Below are positions 51,667 to 59,619 of a stretch of DNA of 64,000 nucleotides, in pieces. Within the stretch, counting starts at the first letter, position 1; every line of letters begins with the position of its first letter. A model generated the notes under the pieces. It was not told the DNA's origin. It worked only from the letters and a program-made list of their open reading frames with translations, and did no database searches. The DNA is taken from positions 9,886 to 73,885 of the forward strand of contig JAEYRX010000061.1 in the NCBI GenBank assembly GCA_023435225.1, in the 5' to 3' direction. This stretch comes from Bacillota bacterium. Lineage in GTDB: Bacteria; Bacillota; UBA4882; UBA8346. Position numbers and translations under genes: made by a program.

Positions 51667-51760
51667 GAGGGATTTTCATAATTAAAAAATTTAACATTTC
51701 GATACAATATATTGGTAGTCACATCTAGGTTATTTTAAGGTAATTATGAAACTCTCTTAT
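51667..51760. repeat. Repeat family B, copy 7 (right half of palindrome deleted)
   Basis: Left end GAGGGATTTTCATAATTA and inner CGATACAATATATTGG are intact. The right arm is shortened to GTAATTATGAAACTCTC. It sits between tetR and the adaptor gene. Confidence 0.8.
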
Positions 51761-51776
51761 AAAGGTTATTGGATAA

Positions 51777-52394
51777 TTACTTTTCATCCGACGATACTAT
51801 CTGATTCCCGGCTCCGTATAAAAAGATTTCCTTGATGATATTAGATTTCTCCAATAATGAACCGGATTGACTTTCCATTAACCAATTAAAAGCAAAATGA
51901 GCGGTTATTCCGCTTAATGCCCAATAAAGCTCTTTAGGGTCTAATTGACGTAATAATCCGGAATCAATACATTTTTGAAGATAGTTGGTAGTCATTTGTT
52001 GCAATTTTTGATGAACTTCTTTAATATAATCGGAAGGCTTTTTATACTCACCGAGATTTAAGGAAAAACGTTCTTTGATGAATATTTGATAAAAATCCTT
52101 ATGATTTTCAATAAATTGAAGTTGAACATTGATAATATTATAGATACCCTGCATATAATTGTTAGCGCTATTAATACTCTCTTCAATCAACCGATAAAAC
52201 TCGGCCAAACCGTCCTCAATAATAGCGATAAAAATTCGTTCTTTGTTTTCAAAATAAAGATAAATCGTACCTTTGCCTACATTGGCTTGGGCGGCAATCT
52301 CATCTACGGTAGTTCGCTCAAAACCCTTTTCGGAGAAGAGCTTCATCGCTGCAACTAAGATTTCCGTCCGTTTTTCAGAACTTAACTTTTCCAC
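51777..52394 (-). CDS. TetR/AcrR-family repressor
   Basis: 205 residues. The HTH lies at about 8-54: RTEILVAAMKLFSEKGFERT, TVDEIAAQANVGKGTIYLYF, ENKERIF, a classic TetR N-terminus. The C-terminal helical domain should bind the effector, often the substrate of the neighbouring pump. Starts with GTG, GAGGTG 5 bp before. It is transcribed from a strong promoter with a palindromic operator (52422-52475). In Bacillus, YerO plays this role for yerP; the same is inferred here. Confidence 0.92.
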   Translation of the reverse strand: MEKLSSEKRTEILVAAMKLFSEKGFERTTVDEIAAQANVGKGTIYLYFENKERIFIAIIEDGLAEFYRLIEESINSANNYMQGIYNIINVQLQFIENHKDFYQIFIKERFSLNLGEYKKPSDYIKEVHQKLQQMTTNYLQKCIDSGLLRQLDPKELYWALSGITAHFAFNWLMESQSGSLLEKSNIIKEIFLYGAGNQIVSSDEK

Positions 52395-52421
52395 GAAATC
52401 ACCTCAAAGAAAACTCTCAGA

Positions 52422-52475
52422 ACTGACCGGTCAGTCAGTCTTGTCCATTTTACACCTCCATATTCCAGAAGTCAA
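52422..52475 (-). promoter_or_regulatory. tetR promoter with TetR-type operator
   Basis: TTGACT (52470-52475), 17-bp spacer, TAAAAT (52447-52452), followed by the perfect palindrome ACTGACCGGTCAGT (52422-52435), which would cover about +5 to +18. TGACCGGTCA centres are typical of TetR-family operators, so autorepression is very likely. Confidence 0.8.
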
Positions 52476-52624
52476 CGACTTAAAGAAGTTTTAACATAAT
52501 TGCCAAAGAGTTTTTATCTTGTAATAAGTTGGATTAGATTCCTTTATATTTCATGCAGGAGTTCTATTGCATTTGTAGAAAATATATACAAATTTTGTAG
52601 TAAATTTGTGGTTGTGGTGATATA

Positions 52625-52861
52625 ATGAAGATCGAAATTCGCGGAGCTGAAAACCTTAGCTTTCGGGAACGACAAGTGGTTGTTTTAAAGGAAATGGGCG
52701 AATCTGCCGAAAAAATAGCTAAGAGGTTGGGTATTACCCAAAGTTCAGTAGCTACCCTCTTTAACCGTGCTAAAACAAAGGGATACGAAGTAGTAATTAT
52801 TCTCCCCGGAACAGCCTTGGGTTTAGCCGGGGCTGATGAGAATGAAGGAGAAGAATTTTAA
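52625..52861 (+). CDS. Small helix-turn-helix protein (sigma-70 region 4-like)
   Basis: 78 residues. NLSFRERQVVVLKEMGESAE and KIAKRLGITQSSVATLFNRA form the LuxR/sigma-4-type HTH; the rest is a short beta strand (YEVVIILPGTALGLAG) and an acidic tail. DNA-binding is likely; its target is unknown. GTGGTGAT precedes the ATG. Its TAA overlaps the next ATG (TAATG), coupling it to the DivIC-like gene. Confidence 0.82.
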   Translation: MKIEIRGAENLSFRERQVVVLKEMGESAEKIAKRLGITQSSVATLFNRAKTKGYEVVIILPGTALGLAGADENEGEEF

Positions 52862-53295
52862 TGGAGAGGGCTCAAGCCAGTTATTATCGACAGAATGAAA
52901 AGTTAAATAAACATGTCATTAAGCCAACCGTTAAAATAGTCAAAAGAAAGTGGCGTTTTAAGCCGCGTTCCGCTTGGCCGTTTATAATGTGGGGTTTGAC
53001 TTTGTTCTTTGGGCTTAAGGTTGTAGTCCTGCCGCTTATCGAAGGTGTGTATAATTACTTAAGCAAAACAAACGAGATAAAACAGTTGCAGACACAGTAT
53101 TTAAGTATGCAAAAAGACAATACGGATATGCAGAAAAAGAGGGACTATATGCTGACTCCTTCTTATATAGAGGAGAAAGCTCATGAAATGGGCCTGGTAA
53201 AGCCGGATGAATCACAAATGGTAGTAATAGAAGGAATTCCTCAAGGAACTACCGTACATAGAACCCAACCTAATGGAGAACATTACCGGGATTAA
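52861..53295 (+). CDS. Septum formation initiator (DivIC/FtsB-like)
   Basis: 144 residues. A basic cytoplasmic N-terminus (KIVKRKWRFKPRSAW), one membrane helix (PFIMWGLTLFFGLKVVVLPL), then a coiled coil (EIKQLQTQYLSMQKDNTDMQ) and the short FtsB/DivIC end with PSYIEEKAHEMGLVKPDES, in which EExARexLgmvkPgE is the family pattern. DivIC and FtsL form the division-complex lattice. Coupled by overlap to the HTH gene. A terminator follows. Confidence 0.85.
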   Translation: MERAQASYYRQNEKLNKHVIKPTVKIVKRKWRFKPRSAWPFIMWGLTLFFGLKVVVLPLIEGVYNYLSKTNEIKQLQTQYLSMQKDNTDMQKKRDYMLTPSYIEEKAHEMGLVKPDESQMVVIEGIPQGTTVHRTQPNGEHYRD

Positions 53296-53313
53296 CCGAC
53301 AGGATTTCTTTAT

Positions 53314-53343
53314 CACATTCCAGCTTTCGGGATGTGTTTTTTA
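53314..53343 (+). terminator. Terminator after the DivIC-like gene
   Basis: CACATTCC...GGATGTG followed by TTTTTTATT. Confidence 0.75.
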
Positions 53344-53349
53344 TTGCCA

Positions 53350-53488
53350 AAATATAAGTTGAAGAAAGTTTTATGACTATTTTTACATTCCTAATGCCGA
53401 ATGTAAAGGACGAAACAAGGATATTTCTTCAACTTAAAAATTTCGGAAATATGTTGAAATACAAAAAACTTATCTCAACATATATAGG
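53350..53488. repeat. Repeat family E, copy 1
   Basis: Two hairpins in tandem. First: AAGTTGAAGAAAG / ATTTCTTCAACTT, with CATTCCTAATGCCGAATG inside. Second: ATATGTTGAAATAC / TCTCAACATAT. A related copy is at 61390-61500 (ATTCCAAAGGCCGAATGC, then AATATGTTGC...GCAACATAT), and a half copy is at 56180-56232. Confidence 0.7.
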
Positions 53489-53516
53489 TAAAAACACTAA
53501 ATAATAAAAGAATAGT

Positions 53517-53594
53517 AGACAGGATTTACAGGATTAACGATTTTTATACAAAAATTTTTTTCAATCCGTATAAATCCGTGTAAATCCTGTCTCA
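53517..53594. repeat. Family D inverted repeat
   Basis: GACAGGATTTACAGGATTAA and its complement AATCCGTGTAAATCCTGTC, about 45 bp apart, upstream of tex. Confidence 0.6.
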
Positions 53595-53700
53595 ATAATG
53601 TTTTATGCTTTTTATTGGTCTGAATATATAATGAAAGTATTGCCTAATAATGAATGCCTTGATATAATTTTTCCCAGAATTTAATTAAAGGAGTTTTAAA

Positions 53701-56046
53701 ATGGACTTGATTAAAGTAATTGCTGCAGAACTGAACATATCGCCCCGCCAGGTTGATAGTACGGTTAAACTGCTGGATGATGGAAATACCATTCCTTTCA
53801 TCGCCCGATACCGGAAAGAAGTCACCGGGGAACTGGATGAAGAACAAATTCGGAATATTGACGAACGTCTGACATACTTACGTAATCTGGAAGCTAGAAA
53901 AGAAGAAGTGCTTAAATCGATTGAGGATCAAGGTAAATTAACGCCGGAACTGGCTCAGGCGATTACCGAAGCGACCAAAATTCAAGAAGTGGAAGACTTA
54001 TACCGGCCTTATAAGCCAAAAAAGCGGACTCGGGCGATGATTGCCAAAGAACGCGGTTTGGAACCCTTAGCGGATATAATTTGGAAGCAAGAAACGGAAT
54101 CGGGTACCATTGATGAACTGGCGCTTCCATTTATCAATGTGGAAACCGGGGTATCGACAGTAGCTGATGCTTTAGCCGGGGCAAGGGACATCATTGCTGA
54201 GATAGTCTCCGATGATCCCGATTACCGGAAGGTAATCCGGCAATATTTATGGGAGCAAGCAGTAATCTCTTCCGAAGCCAAGGTAGCCAAAGCCGCTAAT
54301 AAGAAAGCTACCGAGGATGCCGAGTTGGATGAGTATCGGATGTATGCCGAGTTTAAAGAACCGTTAAAGAAAATCCCGCCTCACCGGATCTTGGCTATTA
54401 ATCGGGGTGAGAAGGAAGACGCATTGAAAGTAGGCTTGGATGCCGAGCATGAAGAGTCCTTACGAAAGTTAAGTTATATTATAGTTACCAACCGAAAATC
54501 AATCTTTACTTCCGAGTTGGAGGAAGCCATCAGTGATGGGTATAAGCGGTTACTCTTTCCATCATTGGAACGGGAACTGCGTTCCGCCATTACCGAGACG
54601 GCTGAAGAACATGCCATTAAAATGTTCGGGTTAAATCTCCGTAATCTGATATTACAACCTCCAGTCAATGGATTACGGGTAATGGGAGTCGACCCTGGTT
54701 ACCGGACCGGCTGTAAAATTGCAGTGGTGGATGAGACAGGTAAAGTACTGGATACCGGGACGATTTACCCCCATCCACCAGTGAATAAGTGGGATGAGAC
54801 CCTAGCTATACTGGGGAAATTGGTTCAAAAACATGATGTTTCATTGATATCTATAGGAAACGGCACAGCTTCTCGTGAATCTGAAACCCTGATCGCCGAA
54901 TTAATCCATATGTTGGGTGCGCAGAAGACGGCTTATTGTATTGTCAGTGAAGCCGGAGCTTCGGTATATTCAGCTTCCAAGCTGGCTAAAGAAGAGTTCC
55001 CTGATCTGGATGTGTCGATCCGGGGCGCAGTATCGATTGCCCGTCGAATACAGGACCCATTGGCGGAGTTGGTGAAGATTGATCCTAAGTCGATTGGGGT
55101 TGGCTTGTATCAACATGATGTAGACCAAAAGAAGTTGGGCGAGACCCTGGGTGGTGTCGTGGAATCCTGCGTAAACTATGTCGGAGTAGACTTAAATACT
55201 GCTTCACCAGCATTATTACAATATGTAGCCGGTCTACAACCGTCGGTAGCCAAAAATGTGATTGCCTTCCGGGAGGAGAATGGGAAATTTAAAAACCGGG
55301 CTCAATTAAAAAAGGTGAAGAAGCTGGGAGATAAAGCGTTTGTACAAGCCGCCGGATTTTTAAAGATTACCGACGGTGAGGAACCGCTGGATGCAACGGC
55401 GGTCCATCCGGAATCTTATGAGATAGCCCTGAATCTTTTGAAAAAGTTAGGGTTTGAACCTGCCGATATTCTGGATAAAGAGCGATTAGCAGCCTTAAAG
55501 CAGAAATTACAAGATGTCAATATTGATAAAACAGCCGAGGAGTTGGGAGTAGGTAAACCAACTCTTAAGGATATTATCGATTCCTTAGCCAAACCGGGGC
55601 GCGATCCCCGTGAGGACATGCCTAAACCTATTTTTCGGAATGATGTATTAAAGATGGAAGACTTGAAACCGGGGATGATGATGACCGGAACTGTCCGGAA
55701 TGTAATCGATTTTGGAGCCTTCGTCGATATCGGAGTTAAACAGGACGGGTTGGTGCATGTCTCGGAGTTAAGTGATAAGTTCGTCAAAGACCCGACTGAA
55801 GTAGTAGCGGTAGGCGATATTGTTGAAGTCAGGGTCAAAGAAATTGACCTGGTAAGGAAAAGAATTGCCTTGTCGATGAAGTCGGAGACCAGCGCTGATG
55901 CTCCGGCTCCCAAGAAACCGGTTGAGAACCGGAGTAAAAAACCGGGAGAACGGGTTACGCCGCAGAAACCAATGCCGGTGGAAAATACGAATTCTATGAA
56001 TTCGCTAAGGGATAGTTTTTTGAAGGCCGGGTTTAAGGTGAAATAA
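53701..56046 (+). CDS. tex: Tex-family RNA-binding protein
   Basis: 781 residues, full length. The order is: N-terminal Tex helical domain (DGNTIPFIARYRKEVTGELD), YqgF/RNase H-like domain (MGVDPGYRTGCKIAVVD), helix-hairpin-helix repeats (NTASPALLQYVAGL, FRNRAQLKKV-type), and a C-terminal S1 domain (GMMMTGTVRNVIDFGAFVDI). A basic Pro/Lys tail follows. Tex binds nucleic acid and helps transcript fidelity and toxin-gene expression in other bacteria; in most Firmicutes it is one copy. A good AAAGGAG site precedes the ATG. Confidence 0.94.
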   Translation: MDLIKVIAAELNISPRQVDSTVKLLDDGNTIPFIARYRKEVTGELDEEQIRNIDERLTYLRNLEARKEEVLKSIEDQGKLTPELAQAITEATKIQEVEDLYRPYKPKKRTRAMIAKERGLEPLADIIWKQETESGTIDELALPFINVETGVSTVADALAGARDIIAEIVSDDPDYRKVIRQYLWEQAVISSEAKVAKAANKKATEDAELDEYRMYAEFKEPLKKIPPHRILAINRGEKEDALKVGLDAEHEESLRKLSYIIVTNRKSIFTSELEEAISDGYKRLLFPSLERELRSAITETAEEHAIKMFGLNLRNLILQPPVNGLRVMGVDPGYRTGCKIAVVDETGKVLDTGTIYPHPPVNKWDETLAILGKLVQKHDVSLISIGNGTASRESETLIAELIHMLGAQKTAYCIVSEAGASVYSASKLAKEEFPDLDVSIRGAVSIARRIQDPLAELVKIDPKSIGVGLYQHDVDQKKLGETLGGVVESCVNYVGVDLNTASPALLQYVAGLQPSVAKNVIAFREENGKFKNRAQLKKVKKLGDKAFVQAAGFLKITDGEEPLDATAVHPESYEIALNLLKKLGFEPADILDKERLAALKQKLQDVNIDKTAEELGVGKPTLKDIIDSLAKPGRDPREDMPKPIFRNDVLKMEDLKPGMMMTGTVRNVIDFGAFVDIGVKQDGLVHVSELSDKFVKDPTEVVAVGDIVEVRVKEIDLVRKRIALSMKSETSADAPAPKKPVENRSKKPGERVTPQKPMPVENTNSMNSLRDSFLKAGFKVK

Positions 56047-56089
56047 CAGATTTCCATCTCTTTTAGTAGCAGATTATATAGTTTTACTC

Positions 56090-56136
56090 AAAGGCACAGA
56101 GATATTGAGTAAAAATTCTCTGTGCCTTTGTTTTTG
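56090..56136 (+). terminator. Terminator of tex
   Basis: AAAGGCACAGAG...CTCTGTGCCTTT, 12-bp perfect stem, then GTTTTT. Confidence 0.85.
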
Positions 56137-56179
56137 GAGTTGTTTTTTACACCTTGATTGAACCAAATATTAGGGTTAA

Positions 56180-56232
56180 AATATATAAGTTGAAGAAAAT
56201 TAAAAATCCAATCGGGGGATTTCTCAACTTTT
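56180..56232. repeat. Repeat family E, half copy 3
   Basis: TATAAGTTGAAGAAA ... TTTCTCAACTTTT: only the first hairpin of family E, with a new centre. It lies just upstream of the PII-like gene. Confidence 0.5.
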
Positions 56233-56256
56233 AGCTGTAATTTAGAGGGTGATAAC

Positions 56257-56598
56257 ATGAAAATGCTTTTTTTAATTCTAAATGATGAAAGTAAGGTTGA
56301 TGAGATATTGTTGAATTTTCAAAAAATCGGGATCAGGGGCGCTACTGTAATTGACTCCATCGGTATGGGAGGAATCCTTGGAGTAAAGATTCCATTTATG
56401 AAGGATCAGTTTGTCCGGATCGAAAAACCCGATAATAAAACTATTTTTTCGGTAATTGAGGATGAAAACATTTTAAACCAGGCAATATCCATGTTAAGAG
56501 AAAAACTGCAGTTTGAAAAGCCAGGGACTGGATTTATGTTTGTGGTTCCGGTTTTGGAAGCCTACGGTATGGCTCCGAAAGCTGATAAACCGGAGTAA
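56257..56598 (+). CDS. PII-like nitrogen-regulatory family protein
   Basis: 113 residues. MKMLFLILNDESKVDEILLN and GIRGATVIDSIGMGGILG give the ferredoxin-like core with the glycine-rich ligand loop; FEKPGTGFMFVVPVLEAYG ends it. This PII-like group lacks the T-loop tyrosine and the standard ATP-binding patterns, so the ligand is unknown. No amt or gln gene is nearby. GAGGGTGA lies 7 bp before the ATG. Confidence 0.78.
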   Translation: MKMLFLILNDESKVDEILLNFQKIGIRGATVIDSIGMGGILGVKIPFMKDQFVRIEKPDNKTIFSVIEDENILNQAISMLREKLQFEKPGTGFMFVVPVLEAYGMAPKADKPE

Positions 56599-56634
56599 GA
56601 GGGTCATATAATTATAAACCGGATGTTCAGTTTG

Positions 56635-57387
56635 CTAAAGAAGAATTGCCATTAACAATCCTAAATATTCTTTCAAACATATGCTCACATCAGATAAGGA
56701 TTCGGCGGTAGGAATCAGCCCACGAAATGAAAAGTGACTGGATATATTGGTTTGGTAATCAGCGGGATAAGGGATAACCTTTACTCCCGCTTTTTTAAAT
56801 TGCTGCACGGCCCGGGGTAGATGAAAAGCCGAGGTTACCAGGATTGGTTTATGAAGATCCAACCGGGTGAGTATTTTTTTAGTATATTGAGCATTTTCAA
56901 AAGTACTCCGGCTTTGGTCTTCAACCAGGATTTTTTGGTCCGGTACTCCCAGATCAAGTAAGATTCTTCTGGTTATCGCCGATTCGACACCGGTTGTTTG
57001 GTAGACTTTACCACCGGAAACTATAATTGGCGCATTAAGTTGATGATATAATTGCAAACAGGTTAGCAAGCGGTTGGCGGCGTGTCCTGACAGATGCCCT
57101 TTACCATGAAGATTTGGAGTGTCTAGGGTAGCTCCACCGCCGAGTAAGATAATAACATCACCACTTAGTTTAACCGGCGGCCGGTACTTATTTTGTAAAG
57201 GACGGAGCATCATGTTGCCGACCAGAGAAGTTGAGGAGAGGTAGAACAAAATTGTAACGCCGAATAAAACCAAAGCAATCCGACGTTGGTTTTTATAAAG
57301 CCGGAAACTCAACAGAACCAGGATAATGATGAAAAGCCCCGGAGGTAATATAAACGTATAGTAAATGAATTTGATTAGGTATAACAT
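56635..57387 (-). CDS. YdcF/ElyC-family membrane protein (DUF218)
   Basis: 250 residues. Two N-terminal helices (FIYYTFILPPGLFIIILVLL, ALVLFGVTILFYLS), then the DUF218 domain: DVIILLGGGATLDTPN, IIVSGGKVYQTTGVESAIT, ILVEDQSRSTFENAQYTKKI, ILVTSAFHLPRAVQQFKKAG. The SGG and Glu/Asp loops of SanA/ElyC are present. ElyC affects envelope polymer synthesis in E. coli, so a role in envelope biogenesis is likely. Convergent with the PII-like gene. Confidence 0.85.
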   Translation of the reverse strand: MLYLIKFIYYTFILPPGLFIIILVLLSFRLYKNQRRIALVLFGVTILFYLSSTSLVGNMMLRPLQNKYRPPVKLSGDVIILLGGGATLDTPNLHGKGHLSGHAANRLLTCLQLYHQLNAPIIVSGGKVYQTTGVESAITRRILLDLGVPDQKILVEDQSRSTFENAQYTKKILTRLDLHKPILVTSAFHLPRAVQQFKKAGVKVIPYPADYQTNISSHFSFRGLIPTAESLSDVSICLKEYLGLLMAILL

Positions 57388-57491
57388 GTGTTTCCTATAA
57401 CATCCCTATATATATGAAATTATATAAAAACTTTCTATTTGAAAATATGGTACCTTTTTTTCTTTTTGTTGTCAAATGGAGCCGATTTAAT

Positions 57492-57535
57492 GAGGGATTT
57501 TCATAAAATCTTTAAATACAAACATAATAGATAGT
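57492..57535. repeat. Repeat family B, left-end remnant copy 8
   Basis: GAGGGATTTTCATAA followed by ATACAAACATAATAGATAGTC; the right half is gone. Confidence 0.5.
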
Positions 57536-57605
57536 CCTTTGTCACCTCTTTTAGGAATTACTCATAAGCTAAAATCAGAATTGGAGAAGACAGAGGATAT
57601 TAATT

Positions 57606-58385
57606 GTGATTAAATTTCTTTCTCAATTTAATATTATTTTAGTAGGAATTATTTGCAGTTTAGGTACCGGATTACTAACCGGATTGGGAGCTTTACCTAT
57701 TTTTATCAAACCAAATATTTCCCAGAAACTGCTTGACTGTTTGTTGGGGTTTGCCGCCGGCGTAATGTTAGCCGCTACTTCTTTCAGCTTGATCGTTCCG
57801 GCTATTGAAAAAGCGGGTGGGGGAATTACGGGCGCAGCTGTTACTCTGACGGGTATTCTCATCGGTGCAATCTTTGTGGATTTTATCGATAGGTTTTTCC
57901 CCGATACCAATCTTTATGAGGGACCGAAGCAAAATCACTATAACCTCAAGAAAGTTTGGCTTTTTGCCTTGGCAATAACGATTCATAATTTTCCGGAAGG
58001 TTTAGCGGTCGGAGTGGGTTTCGGAGATGGGGATATTGCTAATGGTTTAAGTTTAGCGATTGCTATCGGGTTACAAAATATGCCGGAAGGTCTGGCGGTG
58101 GCGTTACCTTTTCTCCGGGAAGGATTCTCGACAGCAAGGGCTTTCACTATTGCGTTGCTTACCGGTATGGTCGAACCGATTGGCGGCATTATTGGAGTAG
58201 GGTTGGTCCATGTGGCCAAACCGATTTTACCGCTGGGTCTGGCTTTTGCAGCCGGGGCAATGTTGTTTGTAATCAGTCATGAGATTATTCCGGAGACGCA
58301 TAAGGAGAACAGCTCCAAGCTGACGACTCATTCATTAATTGTCGGGTTCGTGATTATGATGTTTTTGGATAACGTACTTGGGTGA
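57606..58385 (+). CDS. ZIP-family divalent metal transporter
   Basis: 259 residues with eight predicted helices. TM4 has ITIHNFPEGLAVGVGFGDG and TM5 IGLQNMPEGLAVALPF, the two HNxPEG-type motifs that bind the metal. A FAAGVMLAATSFSLIVPAIE segment is TM2. It imports zinc, iron or manganese. Starts with GTG after AGAGGA. No obvious metal-regulator gene is adjacent. Repeat A3 lies 30 bp after the stop. Confidence 0.9.
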   Translation: MIKFLSQFNIILVGIICSLGTGLLTGLGALPIFIKPNISQKLLDCLLGFAAGVMLAATSFSLIVPAIEKAGGGITGAAVTLTGILIGAIFVDFIDRFFPDTNLYEGPKQNHYNLKKVWLFALAITIHNFPEGLAVGVGFGDGDIANGLSLAIAIGLQNMPEGLAVALPFLREGFSTARAFTIALLTGMVEPIGGIIGVGLVHVAKPILPLGLAFAAGAMLFVISHEIIPETHKENSSKLTTHSLIVGFVIMMFLDNVLG

Positions 58386-58416
58386 TAATGACAAACAATA
58401 AAATTCAGACACTTAG

Positions 58417-58514
58417 GGAAGCGCTGATTAATTAAAAATCTACCGACTTTGCGCTTCGCAAAATGCTTAATACCTCATATTTGCTCGCGCAAAATCGGAT
58501 TAATCAGCGCTTCC
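58417..58514. repeat. Repeat family A, copy 3
   Basis: 98 bp with the 16-bp ends and inner GCGCAAAATCGG arm; the left inner arm has changes (CGACTTTGCGC). Flanked by TTAG at 58413-58416 and 58515-58518. Confidence 0.92.
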
Positions 58515-58544
58515 TTAGACACGGATTAACGTAGATTGGAAGGA

Positions 58545-59291
58545 TTAACACGGATTTTTCTGTTCCAGCTTTGCTAAAAAACCTTGTTCCCGGCTGTTTT
58601 CGATGACGATCCGAGCGGCTTCGTTGGGGTCGTCGACTATTCGGAAGAGTTTTAGATCTTCAGCCTCTATACAACCGGCTTTCAGCATCCGGTCTCCCAT
58701 CCAGGCAATCAGGCCTTTCCAATAATCCGAGCCAAATAGAACTATTGGAAAATGGTCGATCTTATCGGTTTGGACCAGAGTGAGGGCCTCGAATAACTCG
58801 TCCATAGTTCCGAAGCCGCCGGGCATGATGATGAAGGCCGCCGAATACTTGATAAACATCAGTTTCCGGACAAAAAAGTAGCGGAAGCGCAGGGCGATAG
58901 TTTGATAGGGGTTGGGGATCGGTTCCCGGGGCAGCTGGATTCCGCAACCGACCGATGTACTATGAACATCAAAGGCGCCATAGTTAGCTGCTTCCATGAT
59001 CCCTGGTCCGCCGCCGGAGATGACTGCCAGACCGGCGGTTGCTAATTGCCGAGCAATTTCAACTGTTGCTTGATAGTAAGGGTTATCTTTATTAAACCTG
59101 GCAGAACCGAAGATGGAAACGGCCGGGCCGATTTTGGAAAGGGCGTCGAAACCCTCCACCATTTCACCTTGAATCCGGAAAATCCGCCAGGGGTCCTGAG
59201 TGGTAAAGTCCGGCGGTTGCGGACAAGGAGACTGGAGAAGTTCTTTATCTTCGTTATCATGGAAACCTTTGGGATGCTGAAGTTGAATCAT
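58545..59291 (-). CDS. LOG-family phosphoribohydrolase (TIGR00730)
   Basis: 248 residues. SIFGSARF, VISGGGPGIMEAANYGA and MPGGFGTMDELFEALTLVQT are the three signatures of LOG proteins, which release the base from nucleoside monophosphates (cytokinin-type or other). In bacteria the real substrate is usually unclear. The ATG at 59291 has AAGGAGAAG 10-12 bp before it; the upstream in-frame ATG at 59357 has no site. The tail RIVIENSREQGFLAKLEQ is normal. Confidence 0.86.
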   Translation of the reverse strand: MIQLQHPKGFHDNEDKELLQSPCPQPPDFTTQDPWRIFRIQGEMVEGFDALSKIGPAVSIFGSARFNKDNPYYQATVEIARQLATAGLAVISGGGPGIMEAANYGAFDVHSTSVGCGIQLPREPIPNPYQTIALRFRYFFVRKLMFIKYSAAFIIMPGGFGTMDELFEALTLVQTDKIDHFPIVLFGSDYWKGLIAWMGDRMLKAGCIEAEDLKLFRIVDDPNEAARIVIENSREQGFLAKLEQKNPC

Positions 59292-59619
59292 GGGATTTAG
59301 CTTCTCCTTTTGGTTGGGATAATAGATAACAGAGAACAGGCAATAGGCATTAGGCATTAGGCATCAGTAGTTCCTAGTTAGTTTAACCTGAATGTGATGG
59401 AAAATGTGTTGAAGGTAATCTGAAGTTAAATAATATTATTTATGAATATATAGAAAGATCTTTATTAGAGATGGAGGAGGAAGATCTATTGGTTCCGTAA
59501 AGAGCATGTGGCACATAATAAAATACAACTTAAAAACAGCCTTCTTATTATCCCAGTTATTTTATAGTTGCTTTTCACAGCCATGGAATTACCTTTTAAT
59601 AGTTAAGACCCATCTAAAA
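59292..59619. other. Gene-poor stretch between the LOG and TOTE-type genes
   Basis: Holds a (GGCATTA)n direct repeat (59343-59366). A small plus-strand frame ends LLEMEEEDLLVP (to 59500) but lacks a start. Nothing else is recognised. Confidence 0.3.

Noticed and set aside
55416..56057. 213-codon minus-strand frame
   Set aside because: Antisense to tex, low-complexity Ser/Thr-rich.
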